From Thunnus maccoyii (taxonomy: Eukaryota; Chordata; Actinopteri; Scombriformes; Scombridae), in assembly GCF_910596095.1 (NCBI RefSeq), contig NC_056552.1, forward strand, positions 9,033,111 through 9,097,110: a stretch of 64,000 nt of DNA, in the 5' to 3' direction. How positions within the stretch are numbered: position 1 is the first letter of the stretch; each line of letters begins with the position of its first letter. The translations under genes and the position numbers were made by a program. The notes under the pieces were generated by a model that was not told where the DNA came from, searched no databases, and saw only the letters and a list, made by a program, of their open reading frames with translations. This document shows, piece after piece, positions 1-10,385 of the stretch.

Positions 1-36
1 GATGATACTTGACGTTTGTGAAAATCAAGTATCATC
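1..36. repeat. short perfect hairpin
   Basis: Arms GATGATACTTGA (1-12) and TCAAGTATCATC (25-36) are exact reverse complements around a 12-base loop. It sits at the window edge, so it may be one end of a longer element outside the view. Confidence 0.6.
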
Positions 37-1457
37 AAGGAAAAATACCATCTTGTTTGCCTGATCTTGAAGGATTGCATTTGTCACACAAGCTGTGGTT
101 GAGTTGCATTGACTTTGAACTAGTGAGGGACCTTGAACAGAATAATGAGGCTCTGTCATGAAAAGCTGTCAATACATAAGCTGTCTTGTCTGAATCAGAA
201 ACGGTCTGGTAATATTAAGCATGAGAGAAAATCAGCGCAGGTATGCGAAAATGCTTTCAACAGGCTTTGAGCTCAATCCTGTCTTGCATTGTTTTCTAGG
301 TCTTGCTAGACACTGTCTTTAAAGCCTGGGTTGCACACACTACACTAGAAGCCACCCTTTCATGTCTCAAAACGTTAACTGTTTATGCTCAATATCTACA
401 GTAATGCAAATAGGTGATTCAGCTAAATAAAAACTGTCAAGTCTTTTCGAGTCATCTGCCTCGCCTCAAGTCAAAGTCAAGTCGAGTCTTATCAGTGTTA
501 GTCAACCAAGTCGCGAGCCCTCAAATATGCAACTCGGGTCAAGTCATGAGACTTGAGTCCCCAACCTCTGATAAATATTGATTGAACTTTCCTTGGCCAT
601 GGAAATAGGGGCTAAATTAAAAAACAGGAGTAAGCTAATACATAATCAATATTAACATACAGATGTGAATCTGCATGCTAAAAAAAAGCCTCAAGTTCAT
701 AGGACAGATTGAAAGTCACCCACTTCCTTTCAGAATTCCAACGATGGCTGTGATCCTCTGCAATGAGCCTCAGCAAGCCTTGTCCTGAGAATACAAAAGC
801 AGAAAATATGTATCATGCTCTTAAACGTACCTGCACACCAACAGGTGTCAATGTTGTCGCCTGTATTTTTTTCAATGTACACACAATGGCAACTTTGTCT
901 CCTATCCTCACAGCAGCGGCAGAGGGGAGCCGCCTTAAGAGCTGCCGCTCTTAAGGAGTGCAGTTTGCCGCTTGAACAGAAATTGAGCATGATCAAACTT
1001 TGCCTCTTTTAGGGTTTAAAAAGGTCTGAAATTAAGGTTGGGGCCAGATCAAGCTGTTCTTTACATGTGATCAACAAAATCTTAAAACTATTTGTAAAAC
1101 TGACTGGTATCCTGTGTTGGGATGCTTAATTTAGAGTGTTGTAGTAGTCTCTACATTTGGAACCAGTTAAAACTCTGGTGCAGTTTTTTGCACAATCTTT
1201 AGGCAAGAGTGATTTTCAGTTTTTGGTTTGCAATATAATGATTGAATTATGCAGAATATGCGAATAATGCGTGCAGCAAACACGCTAGGGCTGTCACTTT
1301 TTCCCAAAACAAAGTTTGAATGAATTAACAGTTCTGTGGAATTCATTCAAATTATATAGAACATTAGCATAATGTAATTTATAGGCTAAAATAGGAGGTT
1401 GGGCGAGGTTGTGTAGCTGCTGGTGCTCTGATTCTTTAGCCTTGCTTGGGTGAGAAG
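37..1457. other. gene-free stretch with a CAAGTC-rich dispersed repeat
   Basis: No coding exon was recognised. Around 440-575 there is a dense run of AAGTC, GAGTC and GACTTGAGTC words in both orientations, the look of a known fish dispersed repeat, probably an old DNA-transposon relic. Open frames around 730-1010 overlap on both strands, have no recognisable domain and are treated as chance. Confidence 0.4.
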
Positions 1458-1619
1458 CTAACAGGTGACTCCATTTGTTGTTGTGGTAATGTTATTGTGA
1501 AGTAGTTGCTTCATACAAAGTCGGCAAACAGCCTTATCTTTATCAATAATTTTGCCATTGATAGAGTCCAATCCAAAATGCTTACAAACAGCACTTCTGA
1601 GGTGCATTAGTGTTGACAT
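1458..1619 (-). pseudogene. BED zinc-finger fragment of a hAT-type transposase (ZBED-like relic)
   Basis: A 53-codon open frame reads MSTLMHLRSAVCKHFGLDS and continues with GKIIDKDKAVCRLCMKQLL. The pattern of an aromatic/KHFG stretch, a short spacer and KAVCRLC fits the BED-type zinc finger at the N-terminus of hAT transposases and their domesticated ZBED relatives. The tryptophan usually found before KHF is Cys here. A stop at 1458-1460 follows before the distal histidines of the finger, so it is broken. No downstream dimerisation domain was found nearby. Confidence 0.55.
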
Positions 1620-1734
1620 GATCTGAAGTTCCTCCAGTTTTCATCACGCTCTCTCTACCTAGCCCTATGTCATGCAATAGTTCCAGCGTGACAGTGCGGT
1701 TTAGCCACTGATCTATATAATGAGTCAGCTAGTG

Positions 1735-1980
1735 CACACACCTGGTAAACAGATAGTAGGCCCGCAGTGAAGCACCCAGAAGCAGTTCCTTAAACTCCAC
1801 TTGGCTTTCCCCTGGCTGAGAACGCCCTCCTGCAGGGTGGTGAGGTTGGGTATGACCATGGGGATGTTGAGGCCCAGAACCTTCCAAAAACCGTGCAGGC
1901 CGTATGTGAAGGCTGTGCCTGGGAAAACCATGCCAGCGATGCAAAACAACTCAGGAAGAGGCTGGGGGATGCAAAGTTCA
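1735..1980 (-). pseudogene. possible decayed coding fragment, unidentified
   Basis: The minus strand reads protein-like text, for example PGTAFTYGLHGFWKVLGLN, then NIPMVIPNLTTLQEG. The continuation that looks most protein-like (VEFKELLLGASLRAYYLFTR) lies in another frame, so a frameshift would be needed near 1800. An acceptor-like CCCCCAG lies just upstream at about 1957-1963. I do not recognise the protein. It may be a pseudogene exon, a relic of a mobile-element gene, or a chance frame. Confidence 0.22.
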
Positions 1981-2257
1981 AATAATTATCATGATTAAAA
2001 TACTTATTTTATCAATAAATTTGTCACATTGATATACTAACATTACATTAAAACATACATATTTTGAGGTGTTCTATTATTTTCCAAGTGTATTACAACT
2101 GTATTTCTAACCCAAACCCCAACTACAGATTGTTTCAGCTTCTGCCATCTGGTAAACGGTACTGCAGCCTCAAAGCCCAGATCAGCAGGCTCTGAGACAG
2201 TTTTTTCCACCAGACAACCAGGCTTATGAAAAATGAACACTAATTGCCTGTCTGCAC

Positions 2258-2260
<3 letters not shown>

Positions 2261-2300
<40 letters not shown>
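2261..2300. repeat. (AC)n microsatellite
   Basis: About 20 uninterrupted AC dinucleotides, followed by shorter CACAC runs. Confidence 0.95.
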
Positions 2301-2302
<2 letters not shown>

Positions 2303-3860
2303 ACACAGCACTTTACACACACTACACTCATTTCACTACCACACTGTTAATCTTACTGCATTGTGTTTCTTGTATTATTTGTATTTTTACATAGTATTCA
2401 ATGTAATTTAACATTCAAGACATTAAGTAATTGAATAATCCTGTTAAAAAAAAACTATAATATTCCATTACATTAATTTACAGATTACAGCCTTTATTTT
2501 ATAGTGAATATTTTTAATAAAAATAATTTACCATGTTTTTATGGCATTTACACTTAATGTAGAAAAAAAACCCTGTAAAATAATACAGTAAATTTCTGTG
2601 AAATAACTTTTTTTTTTTTTTACAGTGTGGAGAGAAGTGAACCCAGAGGAGGTGAAGGAAGCGGCCTTAAAACTGCAAACTTGGATGCTGGAACCGATCA
2701 ACTCCTTGGAACAACCTTCACACTCATACAGTCACCATCATTCAATCAGCCCAGCTCACCTGCAGCCCATCACAGCTCATCAGCAGAGAGAGGGAGAGAT
2801 CCACAATACATGAACGGGATTAAAGCACATACAAATACTACATAAAAAAATACTCAGACAACCTCTGGGTGGTCACAAATACTAGAGGATAACTCTGAAT
2901 TGAATAACCAGCTATTTCTTGCAAATCTTTTAATTTTATTGGCTAAATGTCACATTCATAAAAGCAAATTTACAGGTAAAAAGCAAAACTTTTTGTTTTT
3001 CACAAAGGAGGTCAAACAGTACATTGGTTCACATCGATTTTCCTCTAATCCAAAGGATGTAAAAACTATAAATACCTGTTTTTTATTTAAAATCATTATA
3101 TGAACTGCAACTCCCCCGATATTCTGTATATGATCACTTTGTGGAGGAGAAAATTGTAACTTTTTTATATCAATAAAATAGATTTTTTTAAAAGGTTGTA
3201 AGTGCATTATTGAATGGATCTTCTAATGGTCAGTATGAACAGGAAGAATGATAACAGCAAGAAAAACCTGTTTCAGTGTTAATTTGGGCACCTGACTGTT
3301 GTGAACCCGTCCTTTAAAAGATTTGCAGTAAACAGATGATCGACTATAAACAGTATGTGACAGGTGAACTAAATCTGCAAATAATCCCACTTTACCCATG
3401 GCTAAAGAAATCCATTCAAATTAATTGATTATACTGTCTGTCTAAAACCACTGAATATAATGTTTTTCCTTGTTTGTAATGGAGTAGTTTCACTTTGTGA
3501 TAATTCAATCTTTAGTTAAGAAAGATATCTGAGTATCTCTCCACCACTGTTTAGAAAATGTCACCAATACAATCAAATAATGAACTAAAGAAATCCGTAT
3601 TTGTAAAAGAGCACCTCTTGTTACTCTGCTTTTAGCCTGCGGTCAGTTTTATAACGTCCTCGCTGCTTCAACCGGTTTGTCATTGAGTTAAATAAACTGA
3701 TCCCAGATCTGTGCAGGTGTCGTAAAATCGTAAGGAGTGTTAACGTTATGACAAATGTTTTGTTGCTTTACTTGTCACTTTTAAAGAGGTTTTAGTCATA
3801 AAATTGGGAGGTGACATCGAGTTTTATGACGGTATATACTGTCTTTTCCACTTTTCATGA
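2301..3860. other. gene-free stretch upstream of timm23
   Basis: AT-rich DNA without recognisable exons. About 3215-3315 resembles one end of the foldback repeat seen in full at 46489-47105: it shares CAGTATGAACAG, AATGAT and the closing CACCTGACTGTTGT. The open frame at 2625-2845 has no domain and no matching splice context. Confidence 0.35.
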
Positions 3861-4181
3861 CCGGAGTTGTTGACGTAACGTCAGCGCAACGTCAGTAGTC
3901 GCTTTACGGCAGAGCGTGCTGCTGCTGGAGGTCAGAGGCACGTTAGGAAAACGAAGTCATTAACCTGTGACGAAAAGCTGCTGTTTTCACACAGGAAAAT
4001 TCACGTAAAATACAAAATACACACTGTAAGGACAACGTGTACTGGTGGCGGTGAATCCAGCAGCTCGTCGTTTATCAGTTTGTGTCTCGTTTTGAGTATT
4101 ACGACATAGCTAGCTAACCTCAGCGGGGTCGGTTCGTCTTCAGCTCCTCAGCCAGGTGAACACTTCAGATCTTCTACAGCC
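3861..4181 (+). promoter_or_regulatory. timm23 promoter/5'UTR region with CRE-like sites
   Basis: Just upstream of the timm23 start is a CpG-richer stretch without a TATA box. TGACGTAACGTCA at 3871-3883 is a perfect odd palindrome of two CREB/ATF half-sites, and a third ACGTCA lies at 3889-3894. The initiator ATG sits in GCCATGG at 4182. The promoter role is inferred from position and composition. CRE-type sites are common in housekeeping and nuclear-encoded mitochondrial gene promoters. Confidence 0.45.
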
Positions 4182-7100
4182 ATGGACAACAACTCACAAG
4201 GTCCCGGAGGACTCAAAGCAGGTCTCGGGAGTATCTTTGGAGGTGGAGCACCTGAATACTCCAACACAGAGCTCGCCGGTGTCCCATGTAAGTGTGTTTT
4301 TACTGTAACGGTTGCTAACTGCCGGTGTTTCGGTTTAACGAGTGCCGGTGTTAACTGGTTGAACTGGTCGAAAACACAAACAGAACATTTCGTCCTAAAC
4401 TTTAAATTCCCTTAAATTGAATGTTCAACACAGTATATATTCGTCTGGTTCCTCTTTTCTTAACGTTACACAAGAAGCATTCATCTGTCCTCACCTATTT
4501 TTTGAAATTCTTCCTTTAAATGTTTACTTGTTTGAAGATGAAACACTGAATCTTATTTTAGTGTCCCACACTGATGGGTCCTGTAGTCACACAGTTTACA
4601 CAATAGTTAACCATAAATTGAACATACTGTGTGCCCACTAGGACAATATAATAATAATAATAATATTAGGCTTATAATAATAACTTTATTTATTCAGCAC
4701 CTTTTAAAAACAGAGTTTACAAAGTGCTTTAACAGACAAACCAAAAGCAGGATACTCAGAAGGCAAAATAACAACAGAAAGCGAAACAAAAGCAAGACAG
4801 AATGAAGGTAAAGTTAAAGGTATACTATGCAGGTTTTTCCTTACAAAGAAAAAAAAGTGACCCATATTCACATTAAACTTAACCTGCTCTGTCCCGGTGG
4901 ACTCACCGTGCGGGATCGTATATTGTGCTCAAACTGTGTGATTGTTGTACTTCCAGTGGCCACAAGATTTGTCCAATCTACTGTCTGTTTAACCTGTGAC
5001 CATCAGTGTGGGACAAGATACAGTGTTTCCTCTTAAACAAGCAAATATTTAAAAAGATTAGTTTCAGAAGAAATAAGTGATGCTACGTTAATGCAATATA
5101 TAAAAGACATTGATAACACAATAATGCAGTTGAACAAATTCTGTATTAAATATATCTGACTGAATGATACTCCATCATAATAATAATAATAAGAATAAAA
5201 CATTTAATTTGTACTGCACTTTTAATTTGCAGTGAATCTCAAAGTGCTGAGTCCTAAATGTTTTTTACACAGACCATGTAATCTGTGAACAGCTCCCACA
5301 ACATTTGATTCTAAAGTATCAGAGCGGGTTTGTGGTTGGGCCACATTTTCTACCGACAATAATGTCAAACCCTTCATAAAACACAGTCAAACTAACTGTA
5401 AGAAAGGTGAACGCTACTAGCTGGTGACACAGTTTAATGTACAAATTTAGTAAGACAAAAATAATATGACGAATGTTTATTAAACTTGTAATTAAAGTAA
5501 AATGAATAAGGCATTCATAAGGACACCTATGTGTTTTCAACAGCTGCCGTCACTACGACAACCATGACACATTCGGCTTAAAGTCACCAGTTAACACCAG
5601 TTGTTGTTAAAAATAACCTCGTCTATATGTGATTCACGTAAGTGTTTAGTCAGCTTTGTGTTGTGGTGTCATTTCAGTGACTGGGATGAGTCCACTGTCC
5701 CCTTACCTCAACGTCGACCCTCGTTACCTGGTTCAGGTAAGTTAAAGTGGAATATTAGCCGTTTTCTGTGAAATAAATGAGGACAAGTCAGTTTTATTTG
5801 TGTAGCACTTTTCATACACAATGACAGTTCAAACATCAGTAACATCAGTTTAAAAGCATCGTAACATCAGTATAAAAGCATTTGATCAACATGATGAAAT
5901 CATTGTAAAGTTTAAAAATACAGAAATATAACAATTAAAAATGAGCACCAAATCAAGCACACACACACACATTCACAAACATAAAAACATAATAATAAAA
6001 ATAGGAAAAAAACCATAAAAAGTTGAAAAACAGTTGTCCAGCCACCCACACTACAAATTGGCTGAGAAAACAGAAAGGTTTTAAGTTTTCTTTTAAACAT
6101 GGAAACAGCAGTGACTGATCTCAGGTCATCTGGTAGTTTATTCCAGAGAGCAGGACCAAAGTAACTAAAAGTTCTCTCTGGAGACCTGAATCTTATTCCA
6201 GGTACAGTTAGACGACAACTACTTGTTGTCCTGAGGGGTCTGGTTGGACTGTAGTCAGTGAGCAGGTCAGTAATATACTGGGCAGCCAAACCATTAAGTG
6301 CTTTACAGACTATTAACAGAATTTTGAACTTGATTGTGTGCTGTACTGGGAGCCAGTGAAGAGATTTAAGAACTGGTGTAGTATGTTTATATTGGCGTGT
6401 TTGTGTAAGGACTCTAGCTGCTGCCTTCTGAGTCAGCTGCAGCCTTGAGATTGTCTGTTTTGATAGTCCGGCGTTAAGAGCATTACAGGCATCCAATCTG
6501 CTAGAGATGAATACATGGACCAGAATCTGCTTGAGATATGAACCCTCTAACTCTGGATATATTATTTAAGTGATAGAAAGCTGTCCTAGTTATGCTACTG
6601 ACACGACATTCAAAGTTAAGATACACAATGTGTTTATTTTTCTGACTGTAACAGCTGATAATGTTGTGTTTCAGGACACAGATGAGTTCATTCTACCTAC
6701 AGGTGCCAATAAAACGAGAGGACGGTTTGAACTGGCTTTCTTTACTATTGGAGGCTCCTGTATTACTGGTAAGAAACAAATCACAACTGTTAGCTTTCAT
6801 AAATGTCACACAACTTCCTTAAACCTACTTAAAACTTAATTTATTCTGGTGATTGGGATTTACAGACTGTTTTATTTCCCACAGCTGGCATAATTGTAGT
6901 AAGAAAGAGAGCACTATACACTCATTGAGCACTTTATTAGGAACGCCTGTGCAATCTAATGCAATCCAATACAACAGCTCTGCCATAAATTCTACTTTTA
7001 TGAAGCTTGTACATTTTCAGTTATTGTTGACGTCAGAAAGATGATAATTCTACTGTATGTTTGTTATTGAGGTCATACTGGTGGTGGTGATGGTGCACTG

Positions 7101-9328
7101 GAGTGAATTGTATTGAAAAATGTTCCTACACTTAAATTTAATAACCTCCAGTACACCTCCACCACCCACTACAACGTCAATAATAAACAAAAAGTAGAAT
7201 TATCACCTTTCTGAAAATGTCAATAAAAACTGTTCGAAGTACACTATACGAGCAAAAGTTTGAGGACACTCTGGTATTTGCAGACAGTTTGGGAAAGGCC
7301 CTTTCCTGTTTCAACATAACAATGCCCTTGTTCACAAAATTGAAGTCTTAAAAGAAATAGCTTTTCCAGACAATTTGGGTCGAACTGATCCGCAGACTGC
7401 GAGCCAGGTCATATCAACCAGCATCAGTGCCTGAACTCACTAATGCTCTTACAGCTGTGTGGGAACAAAACTCTGTCTGTTTTGTTAGGGGTTAAGGTTA
7501 ATGTCCATGGTTTTGGAATCAGAATCATCCTTTATTGGCAAAGTATGTTTACACATACAAGGAATTTGACTCGGGTTTCCAGTGGCTCTCAGTGTGCTTA
7601 CACACAACAATCTCCAGGAAGATACACATAGACAACAAGCTGAACAAAGATGATTAAACATAAACGTATCACTATTATGTACAAGCAAGTGGGTGAAAAA
7701 ATAGATACATAAGTAAACCAATGGACAACAACATATATACAGGTGGAACCATTTTTATAAATTGTAAACAATATATAAGTAGTCAAAGGTGTGTAAGATG
7801 TGTAAGTGATCAGTTATTTTATATACACACAGTCGGCGGTTATGTACAGTATATAGAATGAGATGTTCACTAATCACGTACGGGTTCGATGTCATGGTGT
7901 TCATATACTTGTGGCCATGTACTTCAACTGGACTAATATATATTGAAACAGCTCAATGTTTTCAGTCTGAAATGTGACATTTGCGATGTTTTCCACTGAA
8001 CTCAAGTAAAAGTCTCTTTGTTTTTTTGACTTCAGGAGCTGCATTTGGAGCTGTTAATGGTCTCAGGATGGGCCTGAAGGAGACCAGCGACATGGCATGG
8101 TCCAAACCTCGTAATGTACAGTGAGTATGAAGATGATAAAGAGTTCAGTTCACTATCAGACTCGGCTGGTGTTACACCGGGATGATTTGACCTCTAAATG
8201 TTCACCTTCTCTCTCTCCAGGATTCTCAACATGGTGACCAGACAGGGTGCTTCATGGGCCAACACTCTGGGCTCTGTTGGTAAGACCATCATAATGTAAC
8301 TACAAATAATGATACATAATGGTATTAAACATATTGCAACATGTAAGATAGTATCACTTATTTTTATGGATGCTTTTAGTTGCCTTTATTGTTAAGTTTC
8401 CCTCTTTTTAATTATCATGACTTGATTCCTGTGAAAGACAGACGTGCTGTAAGCTGTTTTTGCTGCCTCTGATAAAACTTTGTGTATTTTTCTTTGCCAT
8501 TGCAGCCTTGCTATACAGTGCTTTTGGTGTGGCAATAGAGAAAGCCAGAGGAGCAGAAGATGACATCAACACAGTAGCTGCCGGCACGTTAACTGGGATG
8601 CTCTTTAAATCAGCCAGTAGGTGTCTTCTCTGCTTGTCTATCTGTTAATAATGTGAAATGTGCCTAATAGTGTTATTGACTTAAGCCTGAGTACTTGTTT
8701 AAAATGTTTTAATGCAATTTGGATAACTGGATTTTAGAATTTGTCTCATTAGAAATCCTCCTAAATAATTATTGCCATCAAAATCAATTAGTTTAACTTT
8801 GAGTTGTCACATCATGAGATCTTGATCAACATGATGTTGACTTTTTACTGTATGCTCTGTGAATAATTTTGCAATTTTAAGGAACTGATATTAAGGTTAT
8901 GCTGTGAATCATCATTGCAGTATTAAGTTTATTCATATTGTTCTGAGCTCCTTTTAGGGAGCTCTGTAGGCATGTTGTGACACACAGACGACAGTAATAA
9001 GATAATCATTGGAAAGCACCTAAAGGTCAAACAAATTACACTTTGTAGGTGTTGTTAACCTTCTTTAAGCTCTAAATTAGTGTGTCAAGTCCAAACATCT
9101 GGTACTTAAGGAATTATTTGCTGAAATTACCGTTAGACAGATGGTTGTGGTGCATGTTGTGTTCATACTCAGCTTCATCTCTCATTCTGTTACTATTTTG
9201 TGTTCCCAGGTGGTCTGAAGGGTGTCGCCCGTGGAGGTCTGGCTGGTTTAGCTTTGTCTGGTGCCTACGCAGTCTACAACAACTGGGACCACCTCACCGG
9301 CGCCTCCTCATCCTCCAGGCTGTACTAA
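4182..9328 (+). CDS. timm23: TIM23: mitochondrial inner-membrane presequence translocase subunit
   Basis: Core subunit of the TIM23 complex, which passes presequence-bearing proteins across or into the inner mitochondrial membrane. Seven coding exons: 4182-4287, 5678-5736, 6675-6768, 8036-8120, 8221-8279, 8506-8616, 9210-9328. They sum to 633 nt (210 aa), close to the human protein (209 aa). The N-terminal intermembrane-space part contains LTGMSPLSPYLNVDPRYLVQ and DTDEFILPTGANKTRGRFEL, nearly identical to my memory of human TIM23. The four-helix Tim17/22/23 domain starts at about residue 75 (FFTIGGSCITGAAFGAVNGL) and ends with GGLKGVARGGLAGLALSGAY. All introns are GT-AG and phases match. Fish often carry a and b copies; I cannot tell which this is. 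Introns 2 and 3 hold L2 and Tc1-like fragments. It converges with the protease gene downstream. Confidence 0.96.
4640..5260. repeat. SINE/LINE-tail-like fragments in timm23 intron 1
   Basis: ATAATAATAATAATA runs are followed by TTTATTTATTCAGCACCTTT and then AAAGTGCTTTAACAGACAAA at 4686-4740. A weaker copy lies at 5203-5255 (GTACTGCACTTTTAATTT, then TCTCAAAGTGCTGAG). The same layout recurs at 5787 and 57575, where it adjoins L2-type coding fragments, so these are probably 3' tails of that family. Confidence 0.45.
5787..6500 (-). mobile_element. 5'-truncated L2/CR1-clade LINE 3' end (reverse transcriptase C-terminus)
   Basis: The minus strand carries an open frame (to about 6496) reading ISRLQLTQKAAARVLTQTR, HTTPVLKSLHWLPVQHTIKF, CKALNGLAAQYITDLL and FSYFGPALWNKLPDDLRSV. 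This is the conserved C-terminal tail after the reverse-transcriptase domain of L2-like non-LTR retrotransposons. No RT catalytic motif or endonuclease is present, so this is a dead 5'-truncated insertion, antisense within timm23 intron 2. Its 3' end is near 5787, where GTGTAGCACTTTTCATACAC resembles the family tail. Confidence 0.8.
6915..7235. repeat. foldback (palindromic) MITE relic
   Basis: TATACACTCATTGAGCACTT at about 6915 is a familiar fish transposon-type start. From 7027, GACGTCAGAAAGATGATAAT followed by TCTAC is mirrored by GTAGAATTATCACCTTTCTG ending near 7231. GGTGGTGGTGATGG is likewise mirrored by CCTCCACCACCC. The whole folds into a long imperfect hairpin. Confidence 0.55.
7238..7480 (+). 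pseudogene. Tc1-like transposase C-terminal relic
   Basis: GGGAAAGGCCCTTTCCTGTT, then CAACATAACAATGCCC, then GTTCACAAAA matches the (F/G)xFQHDNAPxH block of Tc1-family transposases. CGCAGACTGCGAGCCAGG and CATCAGTGCCTGAACTCACT match the later RLRARP and TSVPDLTNAL blocks. The DNLNPIE-type core between them is deleted and frames are broken, so the copy is dead. Confidence 0.55.
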
Positions 9329-10034
9329 ACTTTCCTTCACATCTTCTTCAACTTTAGGGCCAAATATCTCCGGGACACAGCCTTTAACCACAGCGCTAAG
9401 AGGAATTAGACTCTGGTCAAATGCAGTGTGCTCTCCAGTGAAGCGAGTTGGTCCCAGTTCGCTGGCACCCCCCCCCCCTCCCCACCCCCCATAGCCACTT
9501 TCCAGGAGCATTCTGAGATGAAAATGTGGACTTACTCCACTGGGATTCCAGATGTAGACCGTCCTAAAACACCCCTCGCATCATTTGTCTTCATCCTCTG
9601 AGGTATTCCTGTCACTGATCAGATACAGATCAGTAATAAGATGGAATATGTGTCATTTGTTATATTATCGTTTATGAGAGACTTATTAGTCTTCAATAAT
9701 GCTAATTTTTTTGAAATCAGTAAACCCATGACATGGGTTAAATGAGCCAATATCAATTTGTAAGATGACTTGTGGAATCTGGAGTGTGTGCTTCACCAGA
9801 TAAATGGCGGTGGATTCATGTTCTGATCTTGGACTGAAAGACTCTTCTCACGTAGAAGAGCAAATAGATATTTAACGACGATCTGCAAACACAGAACTGT
9901 TGTATTTATTGAAGCGTAACCACAGTGGGTTCTGTGTTACTGTGCAAGAGGGTTTCTTGCCTGATGTGACCGTCGCTGTAAAGCTATACTGGAAGTACGT
10001 GCTGTTTATGTGTCTCCATCAAACCCACTGAAAT

Positions 10035-10040
10035 AATAAA
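10035..10040 (+). terminator. timm23 polyadenylation signal
   Basis: AATAAA about 710 nt downstream of the timm23 stop. The cleavage site is expected about 10-25 nt later, before the T-tract at 10057. Confidence 0.65.
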
Positions 10041-10081
10041 ACATGGGAAAACAAACTCTTTTTTTTTGCCTTTTAATCAAT

Positions 10082-10087
10082 TTTATT
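10082..10087 (-). terminator. serine protease polyadenylation signal
   Basis: TTTATT on the plus strand (AATAAA on minus), about 300 nt downstream of the protease stop codon. It lies only about 45 bp from the timm23 signal, so the two transcripts probably end in a shared stretch. Confidence 0.5.
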
Positions 10088-10385
10088 GCGCAAAGGTAGT
10101 CTGTAAAAGTTCATGAGTAGTCTAAACTATACAGTGCTCTGTCACAAATATCTGCTGTTCAAAAATCAGAGCATTGCATAGTGTATACTGCAAAATATGA
10201 GTTAGAAAATGATTATTGCACATTCAGAACATGTATTTACATCTTGAAGTGGTTGTATTAGTTCCAGAAATGGTGTTTGGGACAGAGGGAGACAAACGGT
10301 TTGTATTAATCTGTAGACATCCGAGAGGTGACGTAACACAGAGCGGAGCTTATGTTTGCTGTCAGCGCTGAGTCAGGTGTCCCGC

